From Desarmillaria ectypa (lineage: Eukaryota > Basidiomycota > Agaricomycetes > Agaricales > Physalacriaceae), in assembly GCA_030407005.1 (NCBI GenBank), contig JAUDYN010000004.1, positions 62,001-126,000 on the forward strand: DNA of 64,000 nt. Direction: 5' to 3'. The translations under genes were made by a program, and so were the position numbers. This document shows positions 13,623 through 24,914 of this stretch, in pieces; position 1 is the stretch's first letter, and each line of letters starts with the position of its first letter. The notes beneath the pieces were generated by a model that worked only from the letters and a program-made list of their open reading frames with translations, was not told the origin of the DNA and did not search any database.

Positions 13623-14958
13623 GCCTTGGCCATCATTTTAATATCAGCGGCGGAGAAACCGGGCCTAGCGACAGAACGCAAAGGAGTCATAGGGCATTCC
13701 ACGACATTCGCCTGCGTCCTCGTGGCCTGGAGGGCTGGTAGTCCTTTTGTCCTCCGACTCTCCGAGTTATATCCATGGTTTATATTCACAACCTTGGCGC
13801 AATTATTCACGTGACTCAGCGTATGGCTCCATCATTGAGGAGTAAGTGTTCGACAGGCAAAATGATGGGTTTTTGGGACCAATACGGTTGCAGAGTATAC
13901 GAGAGCGGACGATGCATACAAGCTTCAGTGCCATGAGGACGAGATGAGATAATGTCAACGTACGCTAATTCACAGAAAAAATAATTGAACGTACCGCCAT
14001 GATCGCCTTCCTTCCTCGCGAGTTTCAGGTTGGTGACCATACACTCCCGCTAGGTGAAAGTCTTTGTCTTGGAAATATAAGAGCTTCACTGTGTCGTGCT
14101 AAGTTATTGGGAGAATATTCACTATGTGAGCGCGGCCAGCTTTTAACTGAAGGCGGGAGGTACTGCCAAATAAAACGTCAATAAATCGTGATGATTAAGG
14201 CTGCAGGACGTACAAAAACCGAGTTGCACCTCGATTCAACAGATAGACTCCGGTTTCTTCTGGAGTAAATGCTTCCGAGAGAGCGCTATCACTCAATAGT
14301 AATAGAAATGCCGATGTCCTCAACATAACTAAATAAAAAAACAAATTAGAAAAATGGAGGAAAAGAAACAGTTGACACACCCAAAGTCGTCGAACTCATC
14401 ACTTATCATCAAGGGAACTGGTCCTCTCAGTCTCACATAACTGGACAGCAACGCCCACTATTACGCTCCTCGAATACAAAACCTTTAGCATGTGAGGGCT
14501 GATCCAGCTCTATCTCGAAGCTCGGTTCAGCGGTGCACAAAAGCCATGGTCCTTGAGGCATAACTGGAAGGAGCACAGATAAGCATTGGAAGGAAAACAA
14601 GCGGTAACCATACCTTCAAAATCTTGAGGCACCATAGCTCCAGCGATGTCTGCTTCCGGTGCCCTCTTTGGCCTCTTCCTCCGTCTCCCGACAATGTCGT
14701 TATGACCCAAAAAGCAAGGCAAGGTATGAAATGCTGTCGCTCTGGGCTTCACTATATGTTTTCCCAAGGTATGAGGGAGAATTTTGGCAAGTGCAGAGGA
14801 GACCATATTTTGAGTTTCTTATAAAGACCAAGCCAAATTCGGGCTTTGTCACGTCAAATGCAAAGCAATTTTCACAAAATCATATGGAAAGTAGTCTGAC
14901 TTTAAGCCAAAGTAAGTCATATTCTGTACTACCTAAACATGGACATCCTCATCTGTGT
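13623..14958. other. Intergenic, no gene recognised
   Basis: Overlapping short frames on both strands (for example 13999-14184 and 14659-15060) have no motif and no plausible splice partners. This probably holds the promoter of the GH43 gene and the 3' side of the dioxygenase gene. Confidence 0.5.
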
Positions 14959-16333
14959 CTAGGAAGGAGGGGCACCCCCACCAGGGGCACCTCCGCCGGG
15001 ACCGCTGGAGCTATTCTCGACACCGCCATCTTCGGTAAGGGTAGCCGCGGAAGAAATTGAGTGGCTAGCTGAGATGTCGATACCCATGGATCCCCAGCTA
15101 TAAAGGGTATTTGTCAATAATGCATTGTAAACAGAAAGTGGACACTCACGCGAGAAGGCCATCAGAGATATCATCGCCGAGGTAGACGTACTCGAGGACA
15201 GGGTCGACGCCGTTGGTTCCTTCGACCTCTCCCGACAAAATTGAGTCATCCTCGTTCAAAGTGAGTTGCTGAGTATTGCTGGAGTAGGGAGAAGTCCCTT
15301 CAACGATGGAGATCAAACTTTGGTCGAAGAACAGTTGACCTAAAGGATGAGACTCATAAATACAAAATTTGACAGAGAAACAAAGAGACTTGCCGACGTG
15401 GTGATCGCTATCAGTCTTGAAGGTGCCATTGTCGAAAACGGTCCCGTCATTGTGTGCGATGATATGGATATGATTCGCTCGCGACGTGTAATGTCCTGTA
15501 TCACAGAGAAGGATCTCAGTATGATATATACAGCTGGATGGTTCTGAAAACCTGGGAAAATAGTCTCGAACTGGGCATAGCCATCAGAGTTGGTTGGCTG
15601 AATGCCACGAATGAAAATCTTATCCTAACACATCAAACAAGGGCATCAAAAATCAAGACGATCAATACAATCGAATCCATCTTACCAAATTGGTCTCGTC
15701 GGTTTTGTCGCCGTTACCACCGGCGACGACTCCAGAGTAGACTCCCGTTGCGTTGCAGTGCCAAAAGTCGATGTAGACATCAGCGACGGGCTCGCAAGTG
15801 GAGTAGTCAATGAGCTCGACATCAACATAGGTGTATACACCTTCTTGATCCTCAGTAATGTCCGAGCGAACATACTCTCCGTCGACGTAGTACGGGCCTT
15901 GAGTAGTCTCAGAAACGAGCGTACAGGACCCAATTCCATCGAAGGGGTCGGAATCGGCGGTCAGACCAGTTGCGTTCGACTGATGGTCAGCGCTCAAGAC
16001 GTCGTCCAAGCTTAGGCGCTTGTAGACGCTGTCTACAAAGAGAGACGTGTTTCGCTACCTGAAGAAAAGACTTCGCCAATGTTAATTACTTGTAGGAAGA
16101 CCTCTCTTGCGGCGAATGCCATCTGCAAGCGCCCTACGACGAGCAGCCGACTTTTCGAGGTGTCCACGACGCTTGAGAACGTCCTGGCAGGCGTTGAGGG
16201 AGCGACGCGCAAAATTCTGGAAGTCTGCGCGTCGCGTGAGCTCACGCTGGCTCAGAGGAACACCGGTAGGGTGAGCGGTAACGGCCGTCACAGCGAGCAG
16301 AACCGCGGACGCGAGAGTAGAGAACTTAACCAT
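14959..16333 (-). CDS. Secreted intradiol ring-cleavage dioxygenase
   Basis: Six exons (16333-16090, 16032-15686, 15624-15552, 15495-15394, 15339-15150, 15097-14959) give 364 residues in phase. The ATG starts a classic signal peptide (MVKFSTLASAVLLAV..., cut near HPTG). The dioxygenase core has QGPYYVDGEY, WHCNATGVYSG (first iron Tyr), and PGHYTSRANHIHI holding the second Tyr and the His-x-His pair that bind non-haem Fe(III). Such enzymes split catechols between the two hydroxyls. Extracellular basidiomycete members are thought to act on lignin- or tannin-derived aromatics; the substrate here is inferred only. The C-terminus is a low-complexity Gly/Ala/Pro/Ser tail. The fourth intron uses a GC-AG border (GCAAG at 15393). 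The adjacent GH43 gene is on the same strand but 1.3 kb away. Confidence 0.93.
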
Positions 16334-18342
16334 GGTGATTGGGAAGTAAGCCAATGGAGGAGGTTTTTAGGTAGGGATAATCCCTCTCTCAAATTTCTTG
16401 AATCTTTTATTTCTTTCTTTTCCAGAATCCGCAGCACCTAGAAAGAAAGAAAATAATAATTTTTCACTTGGTGCTGAAGGCGAATGTCCTTGGCAGATAC
16501 AGGTTCGCTGTAGCGAGGAGAAATGCCGCAGGCGTAATTAGTTCCCCGCATCACCGCAGCAGGTGCATGTGCTGGACCACGATGATTTATGACAAAGATC
16601 CGTAGATATATTCAAGACTATCCTTGCAAGCAGATAACCTACACGAATATGGAAAAGATGGGGTAAGGGCGTGCATGGATTAAGAGCAGCATCACAAAGC
16701 AACCCTCTATTTGTCTACTCTGCCGCCAGCCCTAAAATACTGCGCTCCGACTGAAGGATCGGTATAAACCACCGCGAGAGGTAGACATTAATCCATCACC
16801 ATCAGATTTTCAGACTCATTTGGAGCACATGGCGAGTCACAAAAAATGCGAAGCAACGCAGGTGAGCGGCCAGTCGGCAGAGCAACAGTACAGTAGTCAT
16901 CAAGGTGAATTCGCCAGACTCTAGCGGTTGTCACCATAGGTGTAAAGGGTCTAGTGCATATCTGTAGAACCTGTAAAATCAGTTGCTATCTGACACGGTG
17001 TCATGACTTTGACTCAGAGAAACTTCTTCGTCCTCGGACAAAAACCCGGACTTTATCCGACGTGATGACAATCTGCGTAGCACCGTGGGTATTTCTACGA
17101 ACCAATTAGATAGTCGACAACGGCCATTGTTTCAGAGAAAAGATCATTCGAAAGCTCTCATTGTCCACGGACCCTATTACGCTAAATTCGCTAGAAATTT
17201 CCTGAGGAACTGGGACGTAGGATGGGACCGGAAATTTTTCGCAGGGGTTATCTCTATTCTTCCCATACGATCAGTGATAATAATTCTGCTTCGAAAATTG
17301 ACTCGAGGACCCGGCAGGGCTACGATGGCTGACTTGGTAGTCATATCGTTGGACGAGGAAACTGTTGGGTTTGATGAGCTTTACTGGCAGCTCGCTGTGA
17401 AGAAACCCATATCAGCCACGAATAATAAAGTAATGAGAAATGGGATGTACCGCCTAACAACTATCTCTCAAATAGAGACACAAAAGCCCAGCAAAAGGGG
17501 TACTTTGGCTATGATATACAGATACGTTAACCCGAGGACGCAGAGGATATGCGGCACCCCATACATTTCATGTCGCCTTTTGTTTTGAGCAACGAGTGCA
17601 TCGAGCGTCTCAGATGGAAGCTGAAAAGTCTCTCAGGACAAGGGTCTCTTTATGAGGGCCAAGGCACGCCTTCTTAGACCCGCCGTTCACGAGACAACAA
17701 GCATCCTTAACATTGTTGAAGCCCATCACATCCTTTCTTCGGAATCTTCGACTGCTATGTCGAAAAGGTAAACTCAGCTTTTGGTGAAAAAACAAACGAT
17801 ATGCCTACACACCTAATCATCCTTACTATTACAAAACTCGAATCTTCCCACATTATCGAGCCTCGTGTCTCCACCAATCCAGACGATCACCAACGCTGCA
17901 CCATTCAGTGTACAGCTATCATGGGAAACGTCATCCATGAGTCCATGAGGACACCAAACCTGCCCTGCCATGAATAACCTGTCAGAAATTAGGCTATCGT
18001 GACAAAGAAATGAACGTACTACCCCTGCCAGTACCTCAAGGTCCAAGTAAAAAAAGATGATCCCATCGCCTAGTATGTAAAATTGTACTGAAAGGGAGAC
18101 TGGAATGCCGCAGAAGAGGAGTATGGCAAGGATATTTAGCTTTAAAATTCGAGCTTTTGAGCTTCCAGTTGCAGCGACGTTGTCGATGTCGTCATCGTAA
18201 TGGAGCAGGCATAAAACGCCGTTGGTTGCCTTGGTAATTAAAATAGGCAAACAACGCGTCACGTTAGTGGCGTCATTGAGATTTGATTTTCACAGCTACG
18301 GACATCTGCACTGTCAGGATGCTGAACTCACGCCCGTTCACA
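16334..18342. other. Intergenic with two doubtful frames
   Basis: Two longer frames exist. On the plus strand 17085-17588 opens with GTG; its first ATG, near 17324, leaves about 88 codons. On the minus strand 17813-18262 encodes a hydrophobic stretch and a possible intron near 17975-18020 (GTAGTA..GACAG), but has no in-frame ATG at its start. Neither carries a motif I know. I leave both uncalled, with the minus-strand one the more likely to be a piece of a real gene. Confidence 0.4.
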
Positions 18343-18579
18343 TGTTGTGAAAAACGGGGGATGAATAGATCAGTTCGTTCCCAGTTAGTACATGCGCGGT
18401 GTCAGGCCAATAGTATTGCGCTTGGCTGAGCTCTGCAAACGCATGCAGATGTACACTACTTGTACCTACTTATATACTAAATGCTAATGTACTAGAATGT
18501 TCTACAACTTTCCTAATATTTCTCTCTTAATCAGCAAGTTCGGCATGATGCCGGATTGCTCAACTCTCAAATCCCAACA
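18343..18579 (-). mobile_element. Solo LTR, family S, copy 1
   Basis: A 237-bp element runs from TGTTG to CAACA and is flanked on both sides by the perfect 5-bp duplication TCACA, as expected for LTR integration followed by LTR-LTR recombination. Two further copies lie at 25885-26123 and 32317-32554. The orientation is set by the TATATAAGTAGG-like promoter, which reads on the minus strand here. A short palindrome GCATGATGC lies near the 3' edge. No internal retroelement sequence is adjacent. Confidence 0.9.
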
Positions 18580-18702
18580 TCACATAACACCGCTCATGAA
18601 GTTAGAATTTGATCAATTATTCCTTGCATTTCAGCGACAAGCGAAAGACAACGAAGCCAGAGGAGATATCATTATTACAGGGAGATTAAAATCAAAATCG
18701 AA

Positions 18703-19279
18703 TTAAAGTACGGAGCACTCTTGCCGGAATGTCACTGTCAATGCGACGATGTGTACGTCTATTGCAGCTGTTTGCGAATATGTAAGCACGCTAATCGAGC
18801 GGATTTAGCGATTGAGATATTATCGTGAAACACATAATAAAACTCACCGTCTGCTAATGCCTGGTGTGGCTCTTTGCCTGCATACTCGCAGTTCGACGGA
18901 AAGTAACTGAACGGTATGGAAGAGTAGAGGGTATGCCAAAGGACTGAAATGTTCACAGGCTCTGGGAAGCTTGGATCAGTGGTGACAACGATTCCGTTGC
19001 CATTGTCCCACATCTTAAAAGGTTCATTGGCTGTATTCAACATCAGGACGAGAATGGTACTCCATGAAATAAAAGCCTACCGAGAACCATACTCTTCTCT
19101 AAGATCGACTGGAACGTTTTGTAGTTGAGAGAATCGACGAGAGGAATAGAATATTCCTGCATGTACCACCCCCGAGTCCGAGCATCGAATTCGGGGCGGT
19201 AGGCCAGTTGCATTAACTGACGTTGATCGAGAAGAAATTTTAGGCTACAAGGTTCAGAGCAAGCTCCTTTAGGAGACAT
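18703..19279 (-). CDS. Hypothetical protein, 148 residues
   Basis: Three exons (19279-19081, 19030-18848, 18767-18703) join in phase with clear GTAGG/GTGAG donors and CAG acceptors. The start ATG opens MSPKGACSEPC. The product has no signal peptide or membrane span. It contains WDNGNGIVV and, near the end, HQALADAAIDVH. The latter resembles the HxALADA segment near the C-terminus of RNase H-fold (DEDD-type) exonucleases, but the earlier acidic motifs of such enzymes are not seen, so at most this is a fragment of that fold. The family is not recognised with confidence. Confidence 0.55.
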
Positions 19280-19879
19280 TGTTGCTGAGAGTGGAAGACG
19301 ACACAGAGAGCAGAGCTCCCACTTTTATATGCCCTGGCGTGGCACAAGCTTTTTTTTTGTCCCAGCCGGGACATATAACGAGACAACTAAACAGCGACGT
19401 TTGTTTGCCGTATAAGGAGCAGAGCCAATTTTGCCTTAACGTGTGTCGACTACCGTTTCTGGGGATTAATGAGCTTAAATTCGAAGTATCCAAAGACGTG
19501 TTTTCATTCCCGCGCAAAATGCGGGAAGCTTCTAGGGCAATGTCAGCTCATAACGCGAGGTCAAGAAATCAGGCCTAGAAGAAATTGCTCAGGAATCTCG
19601 GAATGCCACGCCACAGATACTGCAGTCTTTATCATAATGGACGTGCTCTGGTTTCCGAACGCATCTTGCCACTCGTCAATGATTGGGGTTGTGGCACAAG
19701 AAAATTGTGTCCATTGTAATGGATCAAATTATTGTTCAAGGACGGCCATTCATCATGCATCATGACTGGTGGTGGTTTATCCATTCTTGGGCCTACAATT
19801 GCAGAACATGTAAGGGTATTCTTAACCTGAACATATAAAAGCCTGACCTGCAGTGCCCAGGAACACCATCCAATCTACC

Positions 19880-20449
19880 ATGCAAACCTCCGCGCGTACC
19901 CCAGCTAAATTAACTCAACCTCTCGATTCGTGCTCGGTCTCCCTCCTGCCAAAGGGACTCTCTGCCAACACACCTGTCTCCGTTCGTCCTTGTCGCTGCG
20001 GCCTCAACTACCCAAGCGGTTGCGAGTGGCATGTCTTTCATCCTGGAGGCAAAGTCCTTGCAGTCCACCACAAGAATTCTCCAGATGAACCTGGACAGGC
20101 TCAATGTTCCCCTCTTCTTAACTCGCCCTCCGACACCATACCTGTCTCGTTGACCGAAGGCCAGCTCAACTCTTTTGCATTTTCCTACCATAAGGATGCT
20201 ACGTTCACCCTCAAGCAAAACTTCTTGAAGCAAAGGGACTTGGACCCGTGGGCACAGGTACAGGACGAAAGCGTCCAGTGCTTGGGCTGCGATGTCAAAA
20301 TGGATCCGGGATATTGGATCCAACATCGGGGGACCTGTCGTAGCATCGAAACGAGAGTTGTCGATGTCATAGCGGACGCTTGGGAAAAGGAGGCGAAGGA
20401 TGGGGCCTTTACTTCCCGTGCTTGCGGGATTTTCTCTCTGCTTGTCTGA
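19880..20449 (+). CDS. Hypothetical protein with a CxxC...H...C cluster
   Basis: This is a single-exon frame of 189 residues from the first ATG (MQTSARTP) to TGA. A Cys/His cluster CLGCDVKM..WIQHRGTC lies at about residues 132-153 and looks like a small zinc-binding site of C2HC type. An earlier RPCRCGLNYPSGCEWH segment (about residues 38-55) adds more Cys and His. There is no signal peptide. Similar short proteins with one degenerate zinc knuckle are common and uncharacterised in Agaricomycetes (family memory, not a search). A TATA-like ATATAAA lies about 45 bases upstream of the ATG, which supports this start. Confidence 0.65.
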   Translation: MQTSARTPAKLTQPLDSCSVSLLPKGLSANTPVSVRPCRCGLNYPSGCEWHVFHPGGKVLAVHHKNSPDEPGQAQCSPLLNSPSDTIPVSLTEGQLNSFAFSYHKDATFTLKQNFLKQRDLDPWAQVQDESVQCLGCDVKMDPGYWIQHRGTCRSIETRVVDVIADAWEKEAKDGAFTSRACGIFSLLV

Positions 20450-21419
20450 TAGAATTCTGGTTCCAGTTCGCTGTGCATTGGGATGTCTTGTTCGCTACCT
20501 ATGTTAACTGTATCAATCAACGACGAGGATGGATTCTAATAGAAAGGGATGTACAATTAACGCCAAGCCGTTGTCATACTGCATTATCGAAAGCCCGAGG
20601 CTTTAATGCGAAATTGGCATCGCACTGAACCTGAACTAAGTGGTGATAGTTTGAACAATAGAGCGCAAGAGGAACATAGCACGTCATCAGCTGTGGATGA
20701 CTATTCAAGTCCCTAGACAAGATCTCAGCACAAGAGGCAAGAAATCGACAGACACAGACGCATGGCTGGGGTTACTAATGGAAGGGCTCTCACTGCATAA
20801 TCCGAATTTCGACCACCGACCTGTTTCTGATCAATATATGAAATCACTTTCGGGAAATATCAAACACAGGTCTTCATCACCAGCCACAGAAAAGATATGT
20901 TCTTTCTGACCGTCCCATAATCCTTATGCTGCTTTACTTTCTAAGTTTTAAGCGTCCTTTAGAGCGAGGCTTGCTTCGGAGCTTCTCGCTATGCTCTTCA
21001 AAATGTCAACAACAATATTTGAAAGGATCTGGCAAAGAGAATAATGCTGCGACTCTCGGCCACAGGAAGTTAACAAAGAGTCATGACGAGAGATAAGTTG
21101 GAGAAAAATGGCAAACGGCAAATGCGGCATACCTCGGTCCGGGGCCAACCGCCCCTTTGAACCACGACCACATTGATCTCTTTTCGATTTCATCCGATAA
21201 AGGCTAATTTCAAGACTACCAGGAAGTCGGATTTATTGAGTTCATGTACCTCATCTAGCTCATCAATCCAATGACAAAGTGCAAACGTAGGGCCGCAATC
21301 TTCAAGTGTAAGCCTTTTGGTCTACCCCTCAGTCCTGTCACTTATATGTTCCTAGGGTACTTGATTATTTAAGCAAGCACAAACCTTTCAGGAAGCTATC
21401 TACTACTATTGCTAATGAG
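20450..21419. other. Intergenic, no gene recognised
   Basis: Short frames such as 20697-20909 and 20948-21193 (-) show no motif or splice support. Confidence 0.5.
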
Positions 21420-21613
21420 ATGAGTTACCTGCCACCGGTCCCCGGGCCGGATGTCATCGGAAAAATGAACGATCGTCAAACATGGATCCATCTTCTTACC
21501 AGCAACCAACCTAAGCAATTCCGTGCGATATATCGCCTACCTCTAACCTCTTCCAACACTCTCATTCCTATTTTGTTTTGTTTCCGGCACCCCTGCTGCT
21601 AGTAGCTATCTCG

Positions 21614-22259
21614 ATGCTTGCCACCACAACATCCGTCCTGGCCTATTCATTCTTTACCTTTTGCACAAAAAATATCCCACTCACTATCTTCATCCTCATA
21701 ACTCTATTCCTCCTCACGAGCTTTGCTATATACAAGGCTATGATGTTGTTGCGCGCTAGGCGAGTTCACTCTCAGTGGACATCGAAGAGGGGACTGGTCC
21801 TGGACCTTGAGTCGAAGGTATATCACCGCCTTTATTCTGGAAGCCACGCCTAATGGTACACCCTAACAGCAACCAGATGAAGACCAAAATTTGAGTGAAA
21901 AAATTGAACCACCACCCCCCATCTCGCACTTGAGGACAAAAACAGTCGACAGAATCCGATCCTTACATCGACGGCTCGTAACTTCTGGCGGCTCTGCCTC
22001 CCCTATTTATCTTCCTCTAGATATTAAACGAGGCTTCGCCAAAGAATCCGAGCTCTCCGCGACGCATGGCGCTGAGAACTGTCGTGATCCTTGTCCGACC
22101 TTCACGGAACGTCCGTCAAGTTTACTTTTATACGGTTCAAAGCCTGGCTTGGATGTGGGGAGGTACGAAGGAGGCTACGTGGAGGGTGTTCTCCAGACAG
22201 CGCTAATACGGTGCATGCTGCGACGACCGAGAAGTAGCACTTTGTTTCTTCCGTTCTAG
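21614..22259 (+). CDS. Hypothetical single-pass membrane protein
   Basis: Two exons (21614-21817 and 21870-22259) join in phase 0 across an intron GTATAT...AACAG, giving 197 residues. A long hydrophobic region at residues about 6-40, with the run TIFILITLFLLTSFAIY, is followed by a basic cluster LRARRVHSQW, so the C-terminal 150 residues probably face the cytosol. That part is Pro/Ser/Arg-rich with no known domain. An upstream ATG at 21420 opens a separate 60-codon frame (MSYLPPVPGPD) that ends before this gene. It could be an upstream exon, but I found no in-phase junction, so I start at 21614. Confidence 0.5.
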
Positions 22260-22334
22260 ATGCCTGTAAACTTATCTATGTTCCATATACTCATTGTATA
22301 TTAGTGAAGTGTACCACAAGCTTTGCTTCAGGAT

Positions 22335-22767
22335 ATGCCCGCTAGAACTATACATTACGGTGAGGAAGATATGGTTCGTTATCATCATTGTCACGGCGTC
22401 ATTAACTTGGCCTGGGTGGCTGTTTCGATGTTCTGCCATGCAAGGGTAGTTTCAAGGCCACGTCTTTTGTGTCAGTGTTATTATCCTAATTTTTCCGCTT
22501 CCTTCAGCTTAGGTACACGAGTCCGACAGAAACGTTGTGCAGTTATATATGCACCAGAATATCAATGCACATGCTTCTTAACGTCAATGAAATCTACAGC
22601 TGTTACAACGATATACTGGACATGGCCGAAGCCATAAGAGAGAGAAATTCTGAGATGAAGGGCGTTAACCTCGGTTTCAGGTAGTTCTGATCCTTCCGTG
22701 AAATAGCTGAGTCGCGTATGACCTGCATTCGGTTTTCAGTACGCACTACCATTTCAAGAAAAATTAA
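22335..22767 (+). CDS. Hypothetical protein, about 103 residues, three exons
   Basis: Exons 22335-22445, 22508-22680 and 22740-22767 join in phase, with introns GTAGTT...TTCAG and GTAGTT...TTCAG; the first intron contains a CTAAT branch site. The middle exon is clearly biased towards coding: LLNVNEIYSCYNDILDMAEA reads as an acidic amphipathic helix. There is a hydrophobic patch (NLAWVAVSMF) near residue 28. I do not recognise the family. It lies 75 bases after the membrane-protein gene on the same strand and could be a 3' part of a longer transcript, but a stop codon separates them. Confidence 0.45.
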
Positions 22768-23461
22768 GGTATATTGTGAAGGTAAGCTGTGGATTTCGCC
22801 TCCCTTTAGATGAGGGTTTCGTCATTGAGTGAATAACAGCTCAGAATCCAAGTAATACTGCCGGGTTGAATATGGCAGCGGTCAAACGGTTAAGTTGCAT
22901 CGATCCCGGAAAGCTACTTGAGTCCTCCGGGAAGTCCAGAGCGGTTTTCAGCAGCCATTATCACGACCCAGAAAAAGGACAAAATACCCTGATCTGATAC
23001 CTTCGCTTTTATCAGACCAAGACTATTGTTGGCATGCTGCGATTGACGACTCGAAGACGATAAGGAAACTTCTTGGGCCTGAGATAAAGAAATGATAAAC
23101 AGTATCAGCCTTCTCCAGCTCACAATGCTTTAGAATACTACCAGCACCGTTAGTCCTGGCAGCTAGAGAAAAAACCCGTTCTAGTAACATTGCGTGAGCT
23201 TTCGGTGTCAACAGCTGTGAGATTGTTGCAGCTTGAGATGACTAAAAAGTCCTTGGGAACCTGAAGTCTGACACTCAGAGAGCACATCTTCAGCGTTCCA
23301 TCGGTATCAGTAATGACGAGAAGATATTGGTAGATGAGCAAAGTACGGCAGCATCCGCGGAGTTGATCTGGCCACGGCACCCGGTCCGGACAACCGATGC
23401 TGGAAATGAAAACGACTCTTTTCTCTTTTTCGTCATCGCAAAACGCACCTTTCATACGAAT
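22768..23461. other. Intergenic, no gene recognised
   Basis: Minus-strand frames at 23023-23211 and 23150-23455 look mildly coding in places, but I could not assemble exons in phase. Confidence 0.4.
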
Positions 23462-23998
23462 ATGTCATGCCACACATATTCTGACCAAACAGTCAGAGGG
23501 CTCAAAGCGTGTGTCTCCAACTCGTTGCTGGTTGACCGTCCGATAATACTCCCCTAGGGCAGACACCTACATTGCATTGGTATCGGAGGTGAGTTGGCCT
23601 AAATCAAATACGGACCATCGGCACCGCTGCTTCCCCATGACCCGAAAGCTTACTCTTAGCATTCCGTATTTTGGTTTACTGTGAGGATAACCATTAACAA
23701 CTGTCTAGGTGCGTACCACCCAATTTCCTACAAACTGTTCGTGACTGAACATGTCGTGGCTGAAATGGTTTCTTGGATCCCCATCTCGTCCCCTTTCATA
23801 CACTTCCCTGAGCGATTTGTCGATTTTGCCCTAGGATACTGCGCCGTGATAAACTTCTTCCTGTACCCTGCAATTCTCGTTCCTTTCGAGATCACAGGTT
23901 TCGAGCTGATGATTCATTTCGGACGGAAAAGATCCCGACCGCTGTTGTTATTGTAGTGGTCCTCGTGTCTTACGTGTGCGTTCCTTTGCCAATTGATC
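23462..23998 (+). pseudogene. Broken amino-acid permease (N-terminal part)
   Basis: The fragments match the fungal amino-acid permease (APC, PUT4/GAP1-like) order. First comes SDQTVRGLKA, then after an intron a RHLHCIGIGG segment (family RHIQMIAIGG), TIGTA, KLTLSIPYFG, a stretch near SEMVTWIP (here AEMVSWIPISSPFIHFPERF), then the GYCAVINFF and VPFEITGFE segments. Near 23935 the frame shifts by one base before EKIPTAVVIVVVLVSY, which is the family's next helix. After about 23985 the homology stops and an unrelated F-box-like piece follows. Only about the first third of a normal permease of about 500-550 residues remains, so it cannot transport. Confidence 0.8.
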
Positions 23999-24009
23999 CA
24001 GTCATATAG

Positions 24010-24643
24010 AGGACTGAATGTCTTTGCCGTGCGCTTCTGACATATCCCTTCTTGATCAACAATCTGCGATCTCCCTCAATAATCATCCAGCGTCCGACTA
24101 CAGTCATGCTTCTCAAGCAAATTTTAGATCTTCCACTTCCATCGCTAGAGCGTCTCAACGTCGCGCATCATAGGAGTCGGTGAGTAGGACTTGACCCGTC
24201 GTCAAAACGAGACCGACACTTTACCAGCCTCGGTGTCGGCTACCCACCCGACTTTGAATATCTCACGATTGTGCTCTATTGATGTGTCGCTAATGGAAGC
24301 AGGAGACAATTCCGATCCTCAGACACTAAAATGGTGGGTGGAGAGCTTGAAGGAAGCAAAGGCCACGTTCATCGAGAAGATCACCCTTGATGTGTATCTT
24401 TCTGACTACGAGGTGTGGCCCTCGGGTACACACAACATTTGGTCCGATTCTTCGAGGATCCTGTCTAGTTCCGACATGAGCAACATCCGAGATGTATCCA
24501 TCATCCTTAGATTGAGTTATGGCCAGGACGAAAACCTGCAGCTGTACAAGACAGCGGTAGAAACAAAGATGGCTTCATTGATTGTGGGAGGAGTCGTTTC
24601 TATTTCTGAACTTGGTAAGCTGCTTGAACATCGCTTTTCTTGA
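24010..24643 (+). pseudogene. F-box/LRR-type protein, C-terminal fragment
   Basis: The first piece (24010-24179) reads LCRALLTYPFLINNLRSPSI and then LPLPSLERLNV, a leucine-spaced pattern typical of the repeat region of Agaricomycete F-box proteins. The second piece (to the stop at 24643) carries WWVESLKEAKATFIEKITLD. The apparent intron between them (GTGAG at 24180 to CAG at 24227) does not keep phase, and there is no F-box at the N-terminus. It abuts the truncated permease. I read it as a relocated, decayed gene end; a functional reading would need a different junction. Confidence 0.45.
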
Positions 24644-24914
24644 TTTTTGCTGAATACCTCTGCTTAGAATGATGCACGGAACTAACGGGTCTCTTCATAT
24701 ATATGCCATACTGATACGTTGTACTTAGTCCTAAACTTCGTTATGTTCATTTCAAGTAAAGTTCACTTAGTTACAAGGTGTGGTTTCGAGTAACTAGTAC
24801 AAGTTGGATAGACTACCTCGTCGCTCCTACACAGCACGCGAATATTGATATCTGCAGCGGAGAGCGGTATCGATACCCTGACATTACATATACTTCCGTT
24901 TTGTCTACCCCATT
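24644..24914. other. Short intergenic stretch
   Basis: Nothing is recognised between the F-box-like fragment and the 3' end of the next minus-strand gene. A plus-strand frame 24778-25482 runs antisense to that gene and is judged its shadow. Confidence 0.4.

Noticed and set aside
17085..17588. 167-codon plus-strand frame
   Set aside because: It begins with GTG, has no motif, and its first ATG leaves only about 88 codons. No splice evidence.
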